Source of the DNA: Desulfobacter vibrioformis DSM 8776
GTDB lineage: Bacteria > Desulfobacterota > Desulfobacteria > Desulfobacterales > Desulfobacteraceae
Assembly (NCBI RefSeq): GCF_000745975.1
Contig: NZ_JQKJ01000002.1
Coordinates: 62,001-126,000 of the forward strand
Length of the DNA: 64,000 nt
Direction of reading: 5' to 3'
Part shown: one piece after another, positions 18,105-26,591 of the stretch
Position numbering within the stretch: position 1 is the stretch's first letter
Layout of the letters: every line of letters starts with the position of its first letter
Made by a program: the position numbers and the translations under genes
Notes under the pieces: generated by a model
The model's database searches: none
What the model was told of the DNA's origin: nothing
The model's input: only the letters and a program-made list of their open reading frames with translations

Positions 18105-18791
18105 CTATCTATAATTCGCACCATTGTTCAAGTCAATAACTTCACCGTTTATGGTTGCAGGTGCATCTGTTGCGAGCCAGCAGACTGTCTCTGCCACTTC
18201 TTCCGATGAACAGAATTGTTGAGTGATCGTTGCGGCTTTTAAGCGGTCCTTTCTATCCTGGGGAATGCGCTTCATCATTTCAGTTTCCACAGGACCCGGT
18301 GCGACTGAGCTTGTAACTACGCCCCGGGGCCCGAATGTTCTGGCGAGTGAACGCATGGTATTCATGATTCCAGCCTTAGAAATGCCGTACCAAATATCAG
18401 GATGGCCTATTTCGCCGGCGATTGAACCCGTGCTGACGATCCGGCCGCCGCCATTATTGGCCATTTTCTCAGCCAAGTGGACGCTAAGCCGCACGGATGT
18501 AACCAGATTTACGTTGAGTATGTGAAGAATCTCATCGTAGCAGTAATCACCTGCTGTCTTGGTATTCATGATTCCGGCATTATTGATCAGCACGTCCACA
18601 TGGCCGATCTTGTCAACAATTTGGAGCGTCTGTTCGTAATCTGAAAGATCCGCTGTCCAGGAAATGACTCCATCCGGCGGGGAGTCGATTCCCGATCTTG
18701 ATAAAACATGAACTTCAAACCCCCTGCCCAAAAGTCTTTTTGATATTTCCAACCCGATGCCTCGATTACCGCCTGTTATAATAGCTTTCAT
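18105..18791 (-). CDS. Short-chain dehydrogenase/reductase
   Basis: 228 residues from the ATG at 18791, which has AAGGAAAG just upstream. A longer frame to 18878 would extend into the methylase remnant and lacks this site. The nucleotide-binding motif TGGNRGIGLEI is at the N-terminus, NNAGIMNTK forms the second motif, and the catalytic Ser, Tyr and Lys are in VSTGSIAG and WYGISKAG. It resembles 3-oxoacyl-ACP reductase-like SDRs (FabG group) without diagnostic substrate residues. It is 51 bases upstream of the FAD oxidoreductase gene on the same strand, so it may be co-transcribed. Substrate is unknown. Confidence 0.8.
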   Translation of the reverse strand: MKAIITGGNRGIGLEISKRLLGRGFEVHVLSRSGIDSPPDGVISWTADLSDYEQTLQIVDKIGHVDVLINNAGIMNTKTAGDYCYDEILHILNVNLVTSVRLSVHLAEKMANNGGGRIVSTGSIAGEIGHPDIWYGISKAGIMNTMRSLARTFGPRGVVTSSVAPGPVETEMMKRIPQDRKDRLKAATITQQFCSSEEVAETVCWLATDAPATINGEVIDLNNGANYR

Positions 18792-18810
18792 GTCTTTCCT
18801 TAACGTGTGA

Positions 18811-19017
18811 TCAATATATGCGATGCCCAACCCCAAGATCACCGGTTTTATCCGGTGCATTTTTAAACATTTTTCCAAGATGATAAGTGAATGCCAAAGG
18901 AGAGCCCGGTTTCAATGCTGTGGACATTCTCTGAAAAACCTTGGATATGCCCTGTATGAAATGATCAAGCCCCCGGCCCATGTCTATATTGCCTGTTAGC
19001 TCATCTGGTGATCGCAA
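18811..19017 (-). pseudogene. Fragment of a DNA methyltransferase-like (DUF1156-type) gene
   Basis: A 68-codon open stretch encodes GRGLDHFIQGISKVFQRM, then STALKPGSPLAFTYH, before running into unrelated sequence and a stop. In spacing and wording this matches the internal segment of large site-specific DNA adenine methylases (DUF1156-like) around the catalytic domain. The family identification comes from memory of the pattern. Nothing upstream or downstream completes the protein, which in intact members is far longer. It looks like a decayed remnant left in the divergent space between the SDR and the pseudouridine synthase. Confidence 0.45.
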
Positions 19018-19208
19018 CGAAGCAAGTCAGAAATCTCCAGGAAAATCCAAAGGTCAAATAATCGGATCAATTTATCATATTCCCGATAAAAATGTAACCG
19101 TATTCCATTAGTCCGGCACCGTGCCCGGCCCCACCTGAAATTCCGCAGTTGCCCCTGCCCTTGATTGCCTTTTGCCCCCCGGCCAGGAATGGGATAGGAT
19201 GGGCTGCC

Positions 19209-19895
19209 ATGAAAGAAAAAATAAAAATCATAGAACAGGGACAAGGCTGGATCTGCGCGGAAAAGCCCGGGGGCATCAGTGTTCATAACGATCCGGGCAG
19301 GGATATGATATCCGGACTCCAAAAAAGACTGGGCCCCGGCAGCACGGAAATACTCCAGCCCGTACACCGCCTGGATAAGGAAACCTCGGGACTCCTCCTT
19401 GTGGCCACGGCCCGGGACACCCTGGCCGGCCTCTCGGACCTTTTTGCAGGGGGGAAGGTGACAAAACGCTATAAAGCCCTGGTTCACGGCCATTTTGACC
19501 ATCCCGGCCAGGCCCGGGGCACCTGGGATACCCCCCTGACCCACGCCGCCGGCGGCAGAGCCGATCCCCGGGGCCGGGGAAAACGGATCAAGGCCCTGAC
19601 CTGCTACAGGGTTCTGGACCAGTCCCTCCATTACACCCTTCTGGACATTGAATTGTTCACCGGCCGCAAGCACCAGATCCGGCGCCACGCCAAACTGGCA
19701 GGGCATCCGGTCGTGGGCGATCCCCGGTACGGCTCCCCCAGGGCCCTTGATTTCTTAAAAACCCAAAAGCAGTTCAACGCCATGGGCCTGCATGCCTGTT
19801 TCCTCAAATTCAGGGACAAGGACAGGACCGTCACCCTGGAGCTTCCGGATCTGCCCCGGGAAGTTGCGCGACTGTTCGAAGAGGACAAAGCATGA
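19209..19895 (+). CDS. RluA-family RNA pseudouridine synthase
   Basis: 228 residues from the ATG at 19209. A frame opening at 19149 would add 20 residues without similarity to the family. The catalytic motif is HRLDKETSGLLL (about residues 55-66), whose Asp attacks the target uridine. Upstream EKPGGISVHND and downstream TGRKHQIRRHAKLAGHPVVG complete the RluA pattern. There is no S4 domain, as in RluA and TruC-type members. It isomerises uridine to pseudouridine in rRNA or tRNA; the exact site is not predictable. The gene stands alone, 53 bases before an acetyltransferase gene. Confidence 0.87.
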   Translation: MKEKIKIIEQGQGWICAEKPGGISVHNDPGRDMISGLQKRLGPGSTEILQPVHRLDKETSGLLLVATARDTLAGLSDLFAGGKVTKRYKALVHGHFDHPGQARGTWDTPLTHAAGGRADPRGRGKRIKALTCYRVLDQSLHYTLLDIELFTGRKHQIRRHAKLAGHPVVGDPRYGSPRALDFLKTQKQFNAMGLHACFLKFRDKDRTVTLELPDLPREVARLFEEDKA

Positions 19896-19948
19896 ACCCA
19901 TCAAATACAATTCAACCCTATTATGCTGTTATATTTTAAAAAGGCACC

Positions 19949-20389
19949 ATGAAGATTCAAGGAGCAACAAAAGAAAATTACCAGGAATTAATCAGTGTAT
20001 GGGAAAGTTCTGTCAGAGCAACCCATGACTTTTTGCCCGAAAAAAAAATTGCTGAGCTAAAAACTGTAATTTTGGAGCAGTATTTTGATTCTGTCGATTT
20101 GTTCTGCCTTAAAAACAGTAACGAAAAGATATTAGGATTTATTGGGGTTGCTGATTCCAAGATTGAAATGTTATTTGTAGCTCCAGATTATATTGGCCAG
20201 AAATTTGGTCAAACGCTTACTGAATACGCCATTAATAACCTTGCTGCATCCAAAGTTGATGTCAACGAACAAAATCCTAATGCAATAGGCTTTTATCACC
20301 GGATGGGCTTTATTCAAGCCGGTCGATCTGCATTTGATGGAATGGGAAATCCGTTCCCTTTAATACACATGAAATTAAATTTAATATAA
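19949..20389 (+). CDS. GNAT family N-acetyltransferase
   Basis: 146 residues, one GNAT fold. The acetyl-CoA pyrophosphate loop is degenerate but in place (LFVAPDYIGQKFGQTL; the classic is Q/R-x-x-G-x-G/A), preceded by FIGVADSKIEML and followed by VNEQNPNAIGFYHRMGFIQ, the YjaB-like C-terminal beta strand. The gene is clearly more A/T-rich than its neighbours and sits beside the mobile-element relic at 20.4-20.9 kb, so it may have been acquired. It most resembles the small YjaB/putative acetyltransferase group; substrate is unknown. Confidence 0.75.
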   Translation: MKIQGATKENYQELISVWESSVRATHDFLPEKKIAELKTVILEQYFDSVDLFCLKNSNEKILGFIGVADSKIEMLFVAPDYIGQKFGQTLTEYAINNLAASKVDVNEQNPNAIGFYHRMGFIQAGRSAFDGMGNPFPLIHMKLNLI

Positions 20390-20394
20390 TCGGG

Positions 20395-20930
20395 ACAGGA
20401 CTCCCCATCACTGAGGAGCCCTCCCGCAACACCCGGCATACGGATCACGTACCAAGGCGGTTCAGCTGGTATTAATAGAATCGGCTTGTAGGTTATCCCA
20501 TCGATTTTACCGGGTTTTAGGCAGAGACATGCCATGGGAATTTCGGCCACTGCCGCATTACTCCCATAAATGCCGCCCACTTACTCACCACCACCATTCA
20601 CTCGGTCCATTCGGCCCGGGCACTGTCCAGGCCTTCATCGGGGTGAAGCCTCTCCACTTTTATGAAGCTCCTTTCCACCGACTACGATGCCGTCTGCTGA
20701 CTTCTCCCATGCGGTCAGAGCCGGTTGCCCGACCCTCAGCCATTTGGCACATGGGGGATCTCCCGGGGTAAACACGTGTCTTTCGGTACGTGAATGCCGG
20801 ATTTACGGACATACCCTGCAATGGATAGGGGATGAACACAACGTGGCCGAAATTATGATCAAGCCCGTTTTTTTACATGGCGATTGCCCGATCCACGGCA
20901 TCCCTTGTTGTTGATCCAAGGATTTGATAT
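20395..20930 (-). mobile_element. Non-coding mobile-element relic, possibly from a group II intron
   Basis: About 540 bases between two real genes hold only mutually overlapping short frames with no protein-like composition. Read on the minus strand the block contains CCGTATGCCGGGTGTTGCGG and, further 5', GGGAGAAGTCAGCAGACGGC and GAAAGGAGCTTCATAAAAG. These remind me of the RNA portions flanking intron-encoded reverse transcriptases. No reverse transcriptase or transposase frame survives here. The assignment to group II introns is a memory-based guess; that it is not a normal gene or short spacer is clear. Confidence 0.35.
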
Positions 20931-20969
20931 ACCAGCACCGGAGAATAACAATGGCGGAGCCAAGATTAA

Positions 20970-23669
20970 TTGACGGACAAAACTAAAAAACAACCCGTTG
21001 TTTCAGTCATGCCGGACCAGGCCCTGGTGCTTGAATGGGAAACGGTTAAAGATACGTTTTCCCCGGACCAGGTACAATACCTGCAGGAAATTGCCCAAAG
21101 CGCTCAAACCCCGGGGAGCGACTGGCTATACACCCTGGGGTTCAAACAATTCCCTTTGGATTTTTCAACCTCCCTGGACTATTTCCTGCGGTTTTCCCGC
21201 TGTTTTGTCCGGGAGCTGTTAAAGACAGCCGAACTTGAGACCCTGGGGCAGGACGCTGTCATCAGCCTGCCGCCGGGACTTGTCAACGATTTTATTTCAG
21301 CCTGTCCCATGATGGCCGGGGCCGAATACGTAACCGCCGGTATGCTGGAGGCGCTGTGGCAGGGGTTTAATGAGGCATTTGCCCGTGACATCAAAGCATT
21401 CAAAGGCCGGGTCAGCGACTATTTCCGTGAAAAGAACCCCGATCTTCACCCGGCGGGCCGGGTGTTTTTCCATCTGGTGGAAAATAAAAATCCAGGCCTG
21501 CCCTTTGCCTTTATGGCGACCTATTCCGCAGGCATGGGAGCCAATGGAAAACCCAAGCACCTGCCCCTGAAACATGCCATTGAAACCCATGATGACGACG
21601 ACCTTCTGACCCTTTTATCCACGGTGTACAAAGCCGCGGAAAAAAGCCGGATAATAGCGGATCTCATTGACTCCGGCGAGTTGTTCCATCCCCTGGCCTG
21701 GGACGGGGATGAGGCGTTCAGCTTTCTGAAAGAAATTCCGGATTACGAGGCCTGCGGTGTGCTCTGCCGGATTCCGGACTGGTGGAAGCAAAGTGCAGCC
21801 ACCCCCCGGGTGACCATCTCCATGGGGGACAGTAAACCAACCATGGCCGGGCTGAATGCGCTGCTTGATTTCAACGTCAGTGTGGAATTAGGCGGTCTGG
21901 CCTTATCCAGGCAGGAGGTTGAAGCCATCCTGGAACAGGCCGAAGGCCTGGCGTTCATCAAAAACAAATGGGTGGCCGTGGACCCGGAAAAACTCAAACA
22001 GGCCCTGAAAGCCTGGGACCGGATTGAAAACCTGGCCGCCCAGGGCATGACCCTGGGAACAGCCATGCGGGCCCGGTTGTCCCCGGAAAAGATGCTTGGC
22101 CGGGGCAATGACGGTCAGGTGGAAGTCTGTGTCTCCAACGGAACATGGCTGACATCTGTGCTGGAAAAAATGACCCACCCGGAACAGGTTGATCCGGTGG
22201 CTCCGGGCAAAGGCTTTAAAGCAAAATTGCGGCCCTACCAGTCAAAGGGCGTAAACTGGCTGAACTTTTTGACTGCTTACGGGTTCGGGGCCTGCCTGGC
22301 CGATGATATGGGCCTGGGAAAAACCGTCCAGATCCTGGCATGGCTGAGTACCTTTCCTGAAACCGGCAAACGCCCGGCAAGCCTTCTGGTGGTGCCGGCC
22401 TCTTTGATTTCAAACTGGCAGGGGGAAATCAGCCGGTTTCTGCCCGGCCTTAAAACCTGTGTGGCCCACCCCGGTTTTACCGCGTCGGATTCACAGCCAA
22501 TCAAGACAGAGAAGACCAAGGCGATTACGCTGGCCAAGGCTCAACTGGACCGCCTGGACCTGGTCATCACCAGCTACGCCCTGGTGAAAAAATACGCCTG
22601 GCTTGCCAAGTATTCCTGGCACTGCCTGATCCTGGACGAGGCCCAGGCCATTAAAAATCCCGCCACTCAGCAGACCCGGTCCGTCAAAGCCCTGCCGGCG
22701 GCCCACCGGATCGTCATGACCGGCACGCCCGTGGAAAACCGGCTGTCAGACCTGTGGTCCTTGTTTGATTTTTTAAATCCCGGGCTTTTGGGCAACAGGA
22801 CTGAGTTCTCCAGGTTTGCCAAAACCCTGAAAGACAATCCAAACGGATATGCCAGGCTGCGGCAGATGATTTTTCCCTATATCCTGCGCCGCCTGAAAAC
22901 CGATAAAACCGTGATATCCGACCTTCCGGACAAGGTGGAGATGAAGGTATTTGCCGATTTAAGCCCCAAACAGGTGGTTCTGTACAAAAAATCGATCAAG
23001 GATTTGAAACAGGCCATTGAAACATCCGCGGGCATCCAGAGAAAAGGCCTGGTCCTCTCCTTTCTTCTCCGGTTCAAACAATTGTGCAACCACCCGGACC
23101 AGCTCACAGGGTCCGGGGATTTCCAGGCGGCCCACAGCGGAAAATTCATGCGCCTTTGCAGCATCTGTGAAACCGTTTATGAAAAACGGGAACGGATTCT
23201 CGTGTTTACCCAGTTCAAGGAGATGACAGAGCCTTTGCGGGCCTTTCTTGAAAACATCTTCCATCACCCGGGACTCGTACTCCACGGATCTGTGCCTGTT
23301 GCAAAACGCAAGAAACTGATACAAACCTTCCAGGACAATGCCTATTGCCCCTTTATGGTGCTTTCGTTAAAGGCCGGGGGCGTGGGCCTGAACCTGACCC
23401 GGGCCAGCCATGTGGTCCATTTTGACCGGTGGTGGAACCCGGCCGTGGAAAACCAGGCCACAGACAGGGCGTTTCGCATCGGGCAGACCCAAAAGGTCCT
23501 GGTGCATAAATTTGTCACCCGGGGCACCATTGAAGAAAAGATTGATATGATGATCAGCGAAAAACAGGCCCTGGCCGACCAGGTGGTCACCCCGTCCGCC
23601 CAGGGACTGATCACGGAAATGGATGATAAAGACCTGCTGGATCTGTTCCGGCTCACCCTGCCGGAATAA
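20970..23669 (+). CDS. SNF2-family DEAD/DEAH-like helicase/ATPase
   Basis: 899-residue Swi2/Snf2 ATPase. The C-terminal half holds the two RecA-like lobes: Walker A in DDMGLGKTVQIL, motif II as ILDEAQAIKNP, motif III in MTGTPVENRLSDLWSLFDF, and motif VI in QATDRAFRIGQTQKV. The first 400 residues are a family-specific N-terminal region. The only possible start is the TTG at 20970: an in-frame TAA lies immediately before it, and GGAG is 11 bases upstream. It is followed after 36 bases by a SWIM zinc-finger protein gene. This is the same pairing as Bacillus ywqA-ywqB, suggesting one DNA-remodelling or repair module. Precise function is unknown. Confidence 0.9.
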   Translation: MTDKTKKQPVVSVMPDQALVLEWETVKDTFSPDQVQYLQEIAQSAQTPGSDWLYTLGFKQFPLDFSTSLDYFLRFSRCFVRELLKTAELETLGQDAVISLPPGLVNDFISACPMMAGAEYVTAGMLEALWQGFNEAFARDIKAFKGRVSDYFREKNPDLHPAGRVFFHLVENKNPGLPFAFMATYSAGMGANGKPKHLPLKHAIETHDDDDLLTLLSTVYKAAEKSRIIADLIDSGELFHPLAWDGDEAFSFLKEIPDYEACGVLCRIPDWWKQSAATPRVTISMGDSKPTMAGLNALLDFNVSVELGGLALSRQEVEAILEQAEGLAFIKNKWVAVDPEKLKQALKAWDRIENLAAQGMTLGTAMRARLSPEKMLGRGNDGQVEVCVSNGTWLTSVLEKMTHPEQVDPVAPGKGFKAKLRPYQSKGVNWLNFLTAYGFGACLADDMGLGKTVQILAWLSTFPETGKRPASLLVVPASLISNWQGEISRFLPGLKTCVAHPGFTASDSQPIKTEKTKAITLAKAQLDRLDLVITSYALVKKYAWLAKYSWHCLILDEAQAIKNPATQQTRSVKALPAAHRIVMTGTPVENRLSDLWSLFDFLNPGLLGNRTEFSRFAKTLKDNPNGYARLRQMIFPYILRRLKTDKTVISDLPDKVEMKVFADLSPKQVVLYKKSIKDLKQAIETSAGIQRKGLVLSFLLRFKQLCNHPDQLTGSGDFQAAHSGKFMRLCSICETVYEKRERILVFTQFKEMTEPLRAFLENIFHHPGLVLHGSVPVAKRKKLIQTFQDNAYCPFMVLSLKAGGVGLNLTRASHVVHFDRWWNPAVENQATDRAFRIGQTQKVLVHKFVTRGTIEEKIDMMISEKQALADQVVTPSAQGLITEMDDKDLLDLFRLTLPE

Positions 23670-23705
23670 GGCACCAGATAACGTTTTAACGGTAAAAGGA
23701 ATCCA

Positions 23706-24878
23706 ATGAGGTATTACGACGGGTATCCCAAATACGTAACCGTGGCAGAAAAGCGGGCAAAGGCTGAAAAAAAGCTTGCGGCCTTAAAAAAGAAAAACCC
23801 CGGCATTCAGCCCGTGGCCATTGAGGGCCGGACCCTTGCAAAAACCTGGTGGGGCAAAGCCTGGAACAAAAACCTGGAACGGTACGCGGATTATGCCAAC
23901 CGGATTGAGCGGGGCCGCAGCTATGTCCGGCACGGAACGGTTCTGGACCTCCAGATCCGGCCGGGCAAGGTCTCAGGCCTGGTCATGGGAGGCGAGGCCG
24001 CCCCCTACCGGATCACCATCGCCATCAAGCCCATTCCCCCAAAACAATGGCAGCAGATCAAAGACCAGTGCAAGGGGAAAATGGAGAGCATTAAACAACT
24101 GATGGCCGGCAAATTCCCCAAGGCTCTTGAAGAGCTGTTCACCCAGAAAGACAAGGGCCTTTTCCCCTCCCCCAAAGAGATTGAACTCAATTGCTCCTGC
24201 CCGGACCGGGCAGTGATGTGCAAACATGTGGCAGCCGTGCTGTACGGGATCGGTGCCCGCCTGGACCAGGACCCGGGCCTGTTCTTCGTGTTAAGAAATG
24301 CAAAGGTCAACGATCTGGTCTCCGAAACCGTCAAAGAGACAAAGAAGGATCTTCTGGTCCGGTCCGGGAAGAGATCCCCGAAAATCATTGATGAAGAAAG
24401 CCGGAACCTGTCCGATATGTTCGGCATTGACCTTGATATGGGCGGAGATATGGACGGATCAACACCCTTACCGCCAGCCGTACCTGAATCACCCGGTAAA
24501 GCATCCCCCAAACCCGGGAAACCAAGGGCTGAAAAAACAACCGCTGTAAAATCAAAACCCGGACGGACAAAGGCCGAAAAAGCTGAAAAAAAGCCCCCCC
24601 GCGCCGCCGGTACCGGCAGGAACCCCCCTTCCGTCAAACCCGCGGCACCCAAAGCCGTTTCGACGCCGGCCGCCTTCCCGAAAATCAAAGACGCAGCCGG
24701 CATTGAAACCCTGTTCAGGCGACGGACAAAACGCCCTGTAACGGCTGCCGAAGTCATTGAAAAATCAGACATGGATCCGCAAAAGGTCAGAAATATCCTG
24801 TCCGGCCTTATAAAAAAGGGCAAACTGGAACGGGTATCAAGGGGCGTTTACAAATGGGTCAGGCCGGAACCGCGGTAG
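23706..24878 (+). CDS. SWIM zinc-finger protein, partner of the SNF2 helicase
   Basis: 390 residues. The SWIM motif (CxCx(n)CxH) is visible as NCSCPDRAVMCKHVAAVLYG at about 162-181. The N-terminal part has the conserved AKTWWGKAWNKNLERYADY stretch of the YwqB-like family. A Lys/Pro/Ala-rich linker (about 240-320) connects to a C-terminal winged-helix-like segment (about 338-387: RRTKRPVTAAEVIEKSDMDP, then a second helix and YKWV). That layout suggests DNA or protein binding at both ends. It is co-directional with the SNF2 gene, 36 bases after it. The linker and extra C-terminal domain make it longer than compact YwqB proteins. Confidence 0.83.
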   Translation: MRYYDGYPKYVTVAEKRAKAEKKLAALKKKNPGIQPVAIEGRTLAKTWWGKAWNKNLERYADYANRIERGRSYVRHGTVLDLQIRPGKVSGLVMGGEAAPYRITIAIKPIPPKQWQQIKDQCKGKMESIKQLMAGKFPKALEELFTQKDKGLFPSPKEIELNCSCPDRAVMCKHVAAVLYGIGARLDQDPGLFFVLRNAKVNDLVSETVKETKKDLLVRSGKRSPKIIDEESRNLSDMFGIDLDMGGDMDGSTPLPPAVPESPGKASPKPGKPRAEKTTAVKSKPGRTKAEKAEKKPPRAAGTGRNPPSVKPAAPKAVSTPAAFPKIKDAAGIETLFRRRTKRPVTAAEVIEKSDMDPQKVRNILSGLIKKGKLERVSRGVYKWVRPEPR

Positions 24879-24910
24879 GCACCGGTGTCGACCCAAGGCC
24901 GGGGGCAGTA

Positions 24911-25369
24911 ATGAATTTTGTTCTGACCGTTAAAAAAATCAAATATCTGTACTTTTATGTTTTATTTTTTCTCGTTGTGTTGGGCAATCCAGATACAAAT
25001 GCAGGTAATGAAAAAATAAAAATAATTGTCGCGGACAACCCATTGCTGGTGGAAATTGCCGATAGCAGGGCAGAGCGGATAACCGGTCTTCAGTTTCGGG
25101 AGAATCTGCCCCAGGAGGAAGGTATCTTATTTGTATATGACTGTAATTTGGTTTTGAGATTCTGGATGAAAAATACGTCCATTCCTCTTGATTTGGCATA
25201 TCTTGACGAAAATGGACAGATCAAAGATATTTTTGAATTAGACCCTTTCGATGAAACGATCATAGCTTCCACAGAGCCGGTGAGGTATGCTCTTGAAGTC
25301 AACCGCGGGTGGTTTAAAAAGCATGGTGTGAGCATAGGCGATAACATCGATGCTTTACCTGTCCTGTAA
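24911..25369 (+). CDS. DUF192 family exported protein
   Basis: 152 residues from the ATG at 24911. An earlier start at 24854 would sit inside the SWIM gene. Residues 1-30 are hydrophobic (signal peptide or anchor), followed by the DUF192 domain: ERITGLQFRENLPQEEGILF, then FWMKNTSIPLDLAYLDENG and a C-terminal ALEVNRGWFKKHGVSIGD. The family forms small beta-barrels of unknown activity, usually periplasmic or extracellular. The start overlaps none of its neighbours, but the gene begins only 32 bases after the SWIM gene stop. Confidence 0.82.
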   Translation: MNFVLTVKKIKYLYFYVLFFLVVLGNPDTNAGNEKIKIIVADNPLLVEIADSRAERITGLQFRENLPQEEGILFVYDCNLVLRFWMKNTSIPLDLAYLDENGQIKDIFELDPFDETIIASTEPVRYALEVNRGWFKKHGVSIGDNIDALPVL

Positions 25370-25518
25370 TAAAAAAATCAGTCCGGCATTGCCCTGCTGA
25401 ATCCCAAAATCCATGTTACCAGGTTTTTTTGATTTCTCAGATCCGGCGCACGCCCTATACATCAATCCTTCAGGCTAGAGCGGCAACGTTCCAGACCTTC
25501 ATTTTTAAGGAGTTCTGC

Positions 25519-26439
25519 TTGACACGAAAAACGCTGAAAGAAACGGTGAAACAAAAACTTGAATCCCCGGGTTGGCAAAAAATCCTGCGAATTTCAAGCC
25601 AGCAGTTGGCCATTACCCTGGGTGCGGTGCTAAACGCCTTTGCCTATGTATTGTTTCAAATGCCGTACAACCTGGCTGCAGGCGGAGTAGCCGGATTGGG
25701 CATTGTTGTGAATACCCTGACCGGATTTTCCCCGGGTCTGTTTTATTTTACGGCAAATATTCCATTGTTCATCCTTGGCTTTTTCACCCTGGGTAAATGG
25801 CGGTTTTTGTTTAACTCCACCCTGGCTGTGCTGGTATTTTCCGGTGCCACAGAATTTTTTATTGTCAACATGCCAACGGTTTTCACCCGGTTTCCCATCA
25901 CTTCGAACAAACTTCTGGCAACCATCTACTGCGGACTGCTCGTTGGTATTGGCTCGGGTATTATCTACCGTTTTGGCGGTACCATCGGCGGCACCTCGAT
26001 CATTACCCGGATCATTTACAATAAAACGGGGTTTCCCATGTCCCAGTCCGGCCTGTACGTGGATGTGGTCATTATTATCGCTGCCGGCTTTGTGTTCGGC
26101 TGGGAAACATCTTTACTGGCCTTTCTGGCGCTTCTGATCGCAGGCATGAGCGCAGATTTTGCCCTGGAAGGGGCCAGCCAGATGCGCACCCTGATGATTA
26201 TTACCAAAGATCCAGAACCCCTGCGGTATGCCATTATCAACGAATTGAAACGCGGCGTGACCATGTGGCAGGTCAAAGGCGGGTATTCCGGGGAAGAGCG
26301 CAGCCTTTTATATCTCACCGTGCTGCGCTCCCGGGTGTATGATGTAAAGTTCATCATTAACCGGATCGACCCCAATGCATTCATGGTGGTCGGGGTATCC
26401 CAGCAGACCTGGGGCGGGTATTCCCTGAAAAAAAACTAA
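25519..26439 (+). CDS. YitT family membrane protein (DUF161/DUF2179)
   Basis: 306 residues if started at the TTG at 25519, which has a perfect AAGGAG 6 bases upstream. The frame is open back to 25429, but that extension has no ribosome site and reads as low-complexity. Five to six membrane helices (about residues 25-195) carry the YitT motifs FQMPYNLAAGGVAGLGIVVN and YRFGGTIGGTSIITRIIYN. They are followed by the cytoplasmic C-terminal DUF2179 domain (about 215-300) ending in MVVGVSQQTWGGYS. Biochemical function is unknown for the family. Standalone gene. Confidence 0.85.
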   Translation: MTRKTLKETVKQKLESPGWQKILRISSQQLAITLGAVLNAFAYVLFQMPYNLAAGGVAGLGIVVNTLTGFSPGLFYFTANIPLFILGFFTLGKWRFLFNSTLAVLVFSGATEFFIVNMPTVFTRFPITSNKLLATIYCGLLVGIGSGIIYRFGGTIGGTSIITRIIYNKTGFPMSQSGLYVDVVIIIAAGFVFGWETSLLAFLALLIAGMSADFALEGASQMRTLMIITKDPEPLRYAIINELKRGVTMWQVKGGYSGEERSLLYLTVLRSRVYDVKFIINRIDPNAFMVVGVSQQTWGGYSLKKN

Positions 26440-26470
26440 GCCAATGACGACAGACCTTGATGCCTGCATC

Positions 26471-26506
26471 TAAGGCGGCAGAGCCGCAGAAACTAGAGAC
26501 TGGAAA
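26471..26506. repeat. 36-bp interspersed repeat, copy 1
   Basis: This 36-base sequence begins TAAGGCGGCAGAGCCGCAGA, with a GCGGC-AGA-GCCGC hairpin near its start. It recurs in inverted orientation at 45557-45592 with a single mismatch, 19 kb away and also intergenic. It is probably an end of a mobile or REP-like element. Confidence 0.7.
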
Positions 26507-26591
26507 TCTGCGTTGTGAATCAGATAAGAATCCCTGTTGTGATTCCATTGAGTTAAGAATGCCGTCCTTACCTTTGAATTAGAATTACGGG

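Noticed and set aside
18996-19706. Minus-strand open frame (236 codons) opposite the pseudouridine synthase
   Set aside because: The plus frame has the HRLDKETSG catalytic motif; the antisense frame is Gly/Pro-rich shadow sequence.
24005-24823. Minus-strand open frame (272 codons) opposite the SWIM gene
   Set aside because: The plus frame carries a SWIM motif and family-typical N-terminus; the antisense frame has no recognisable pattern.
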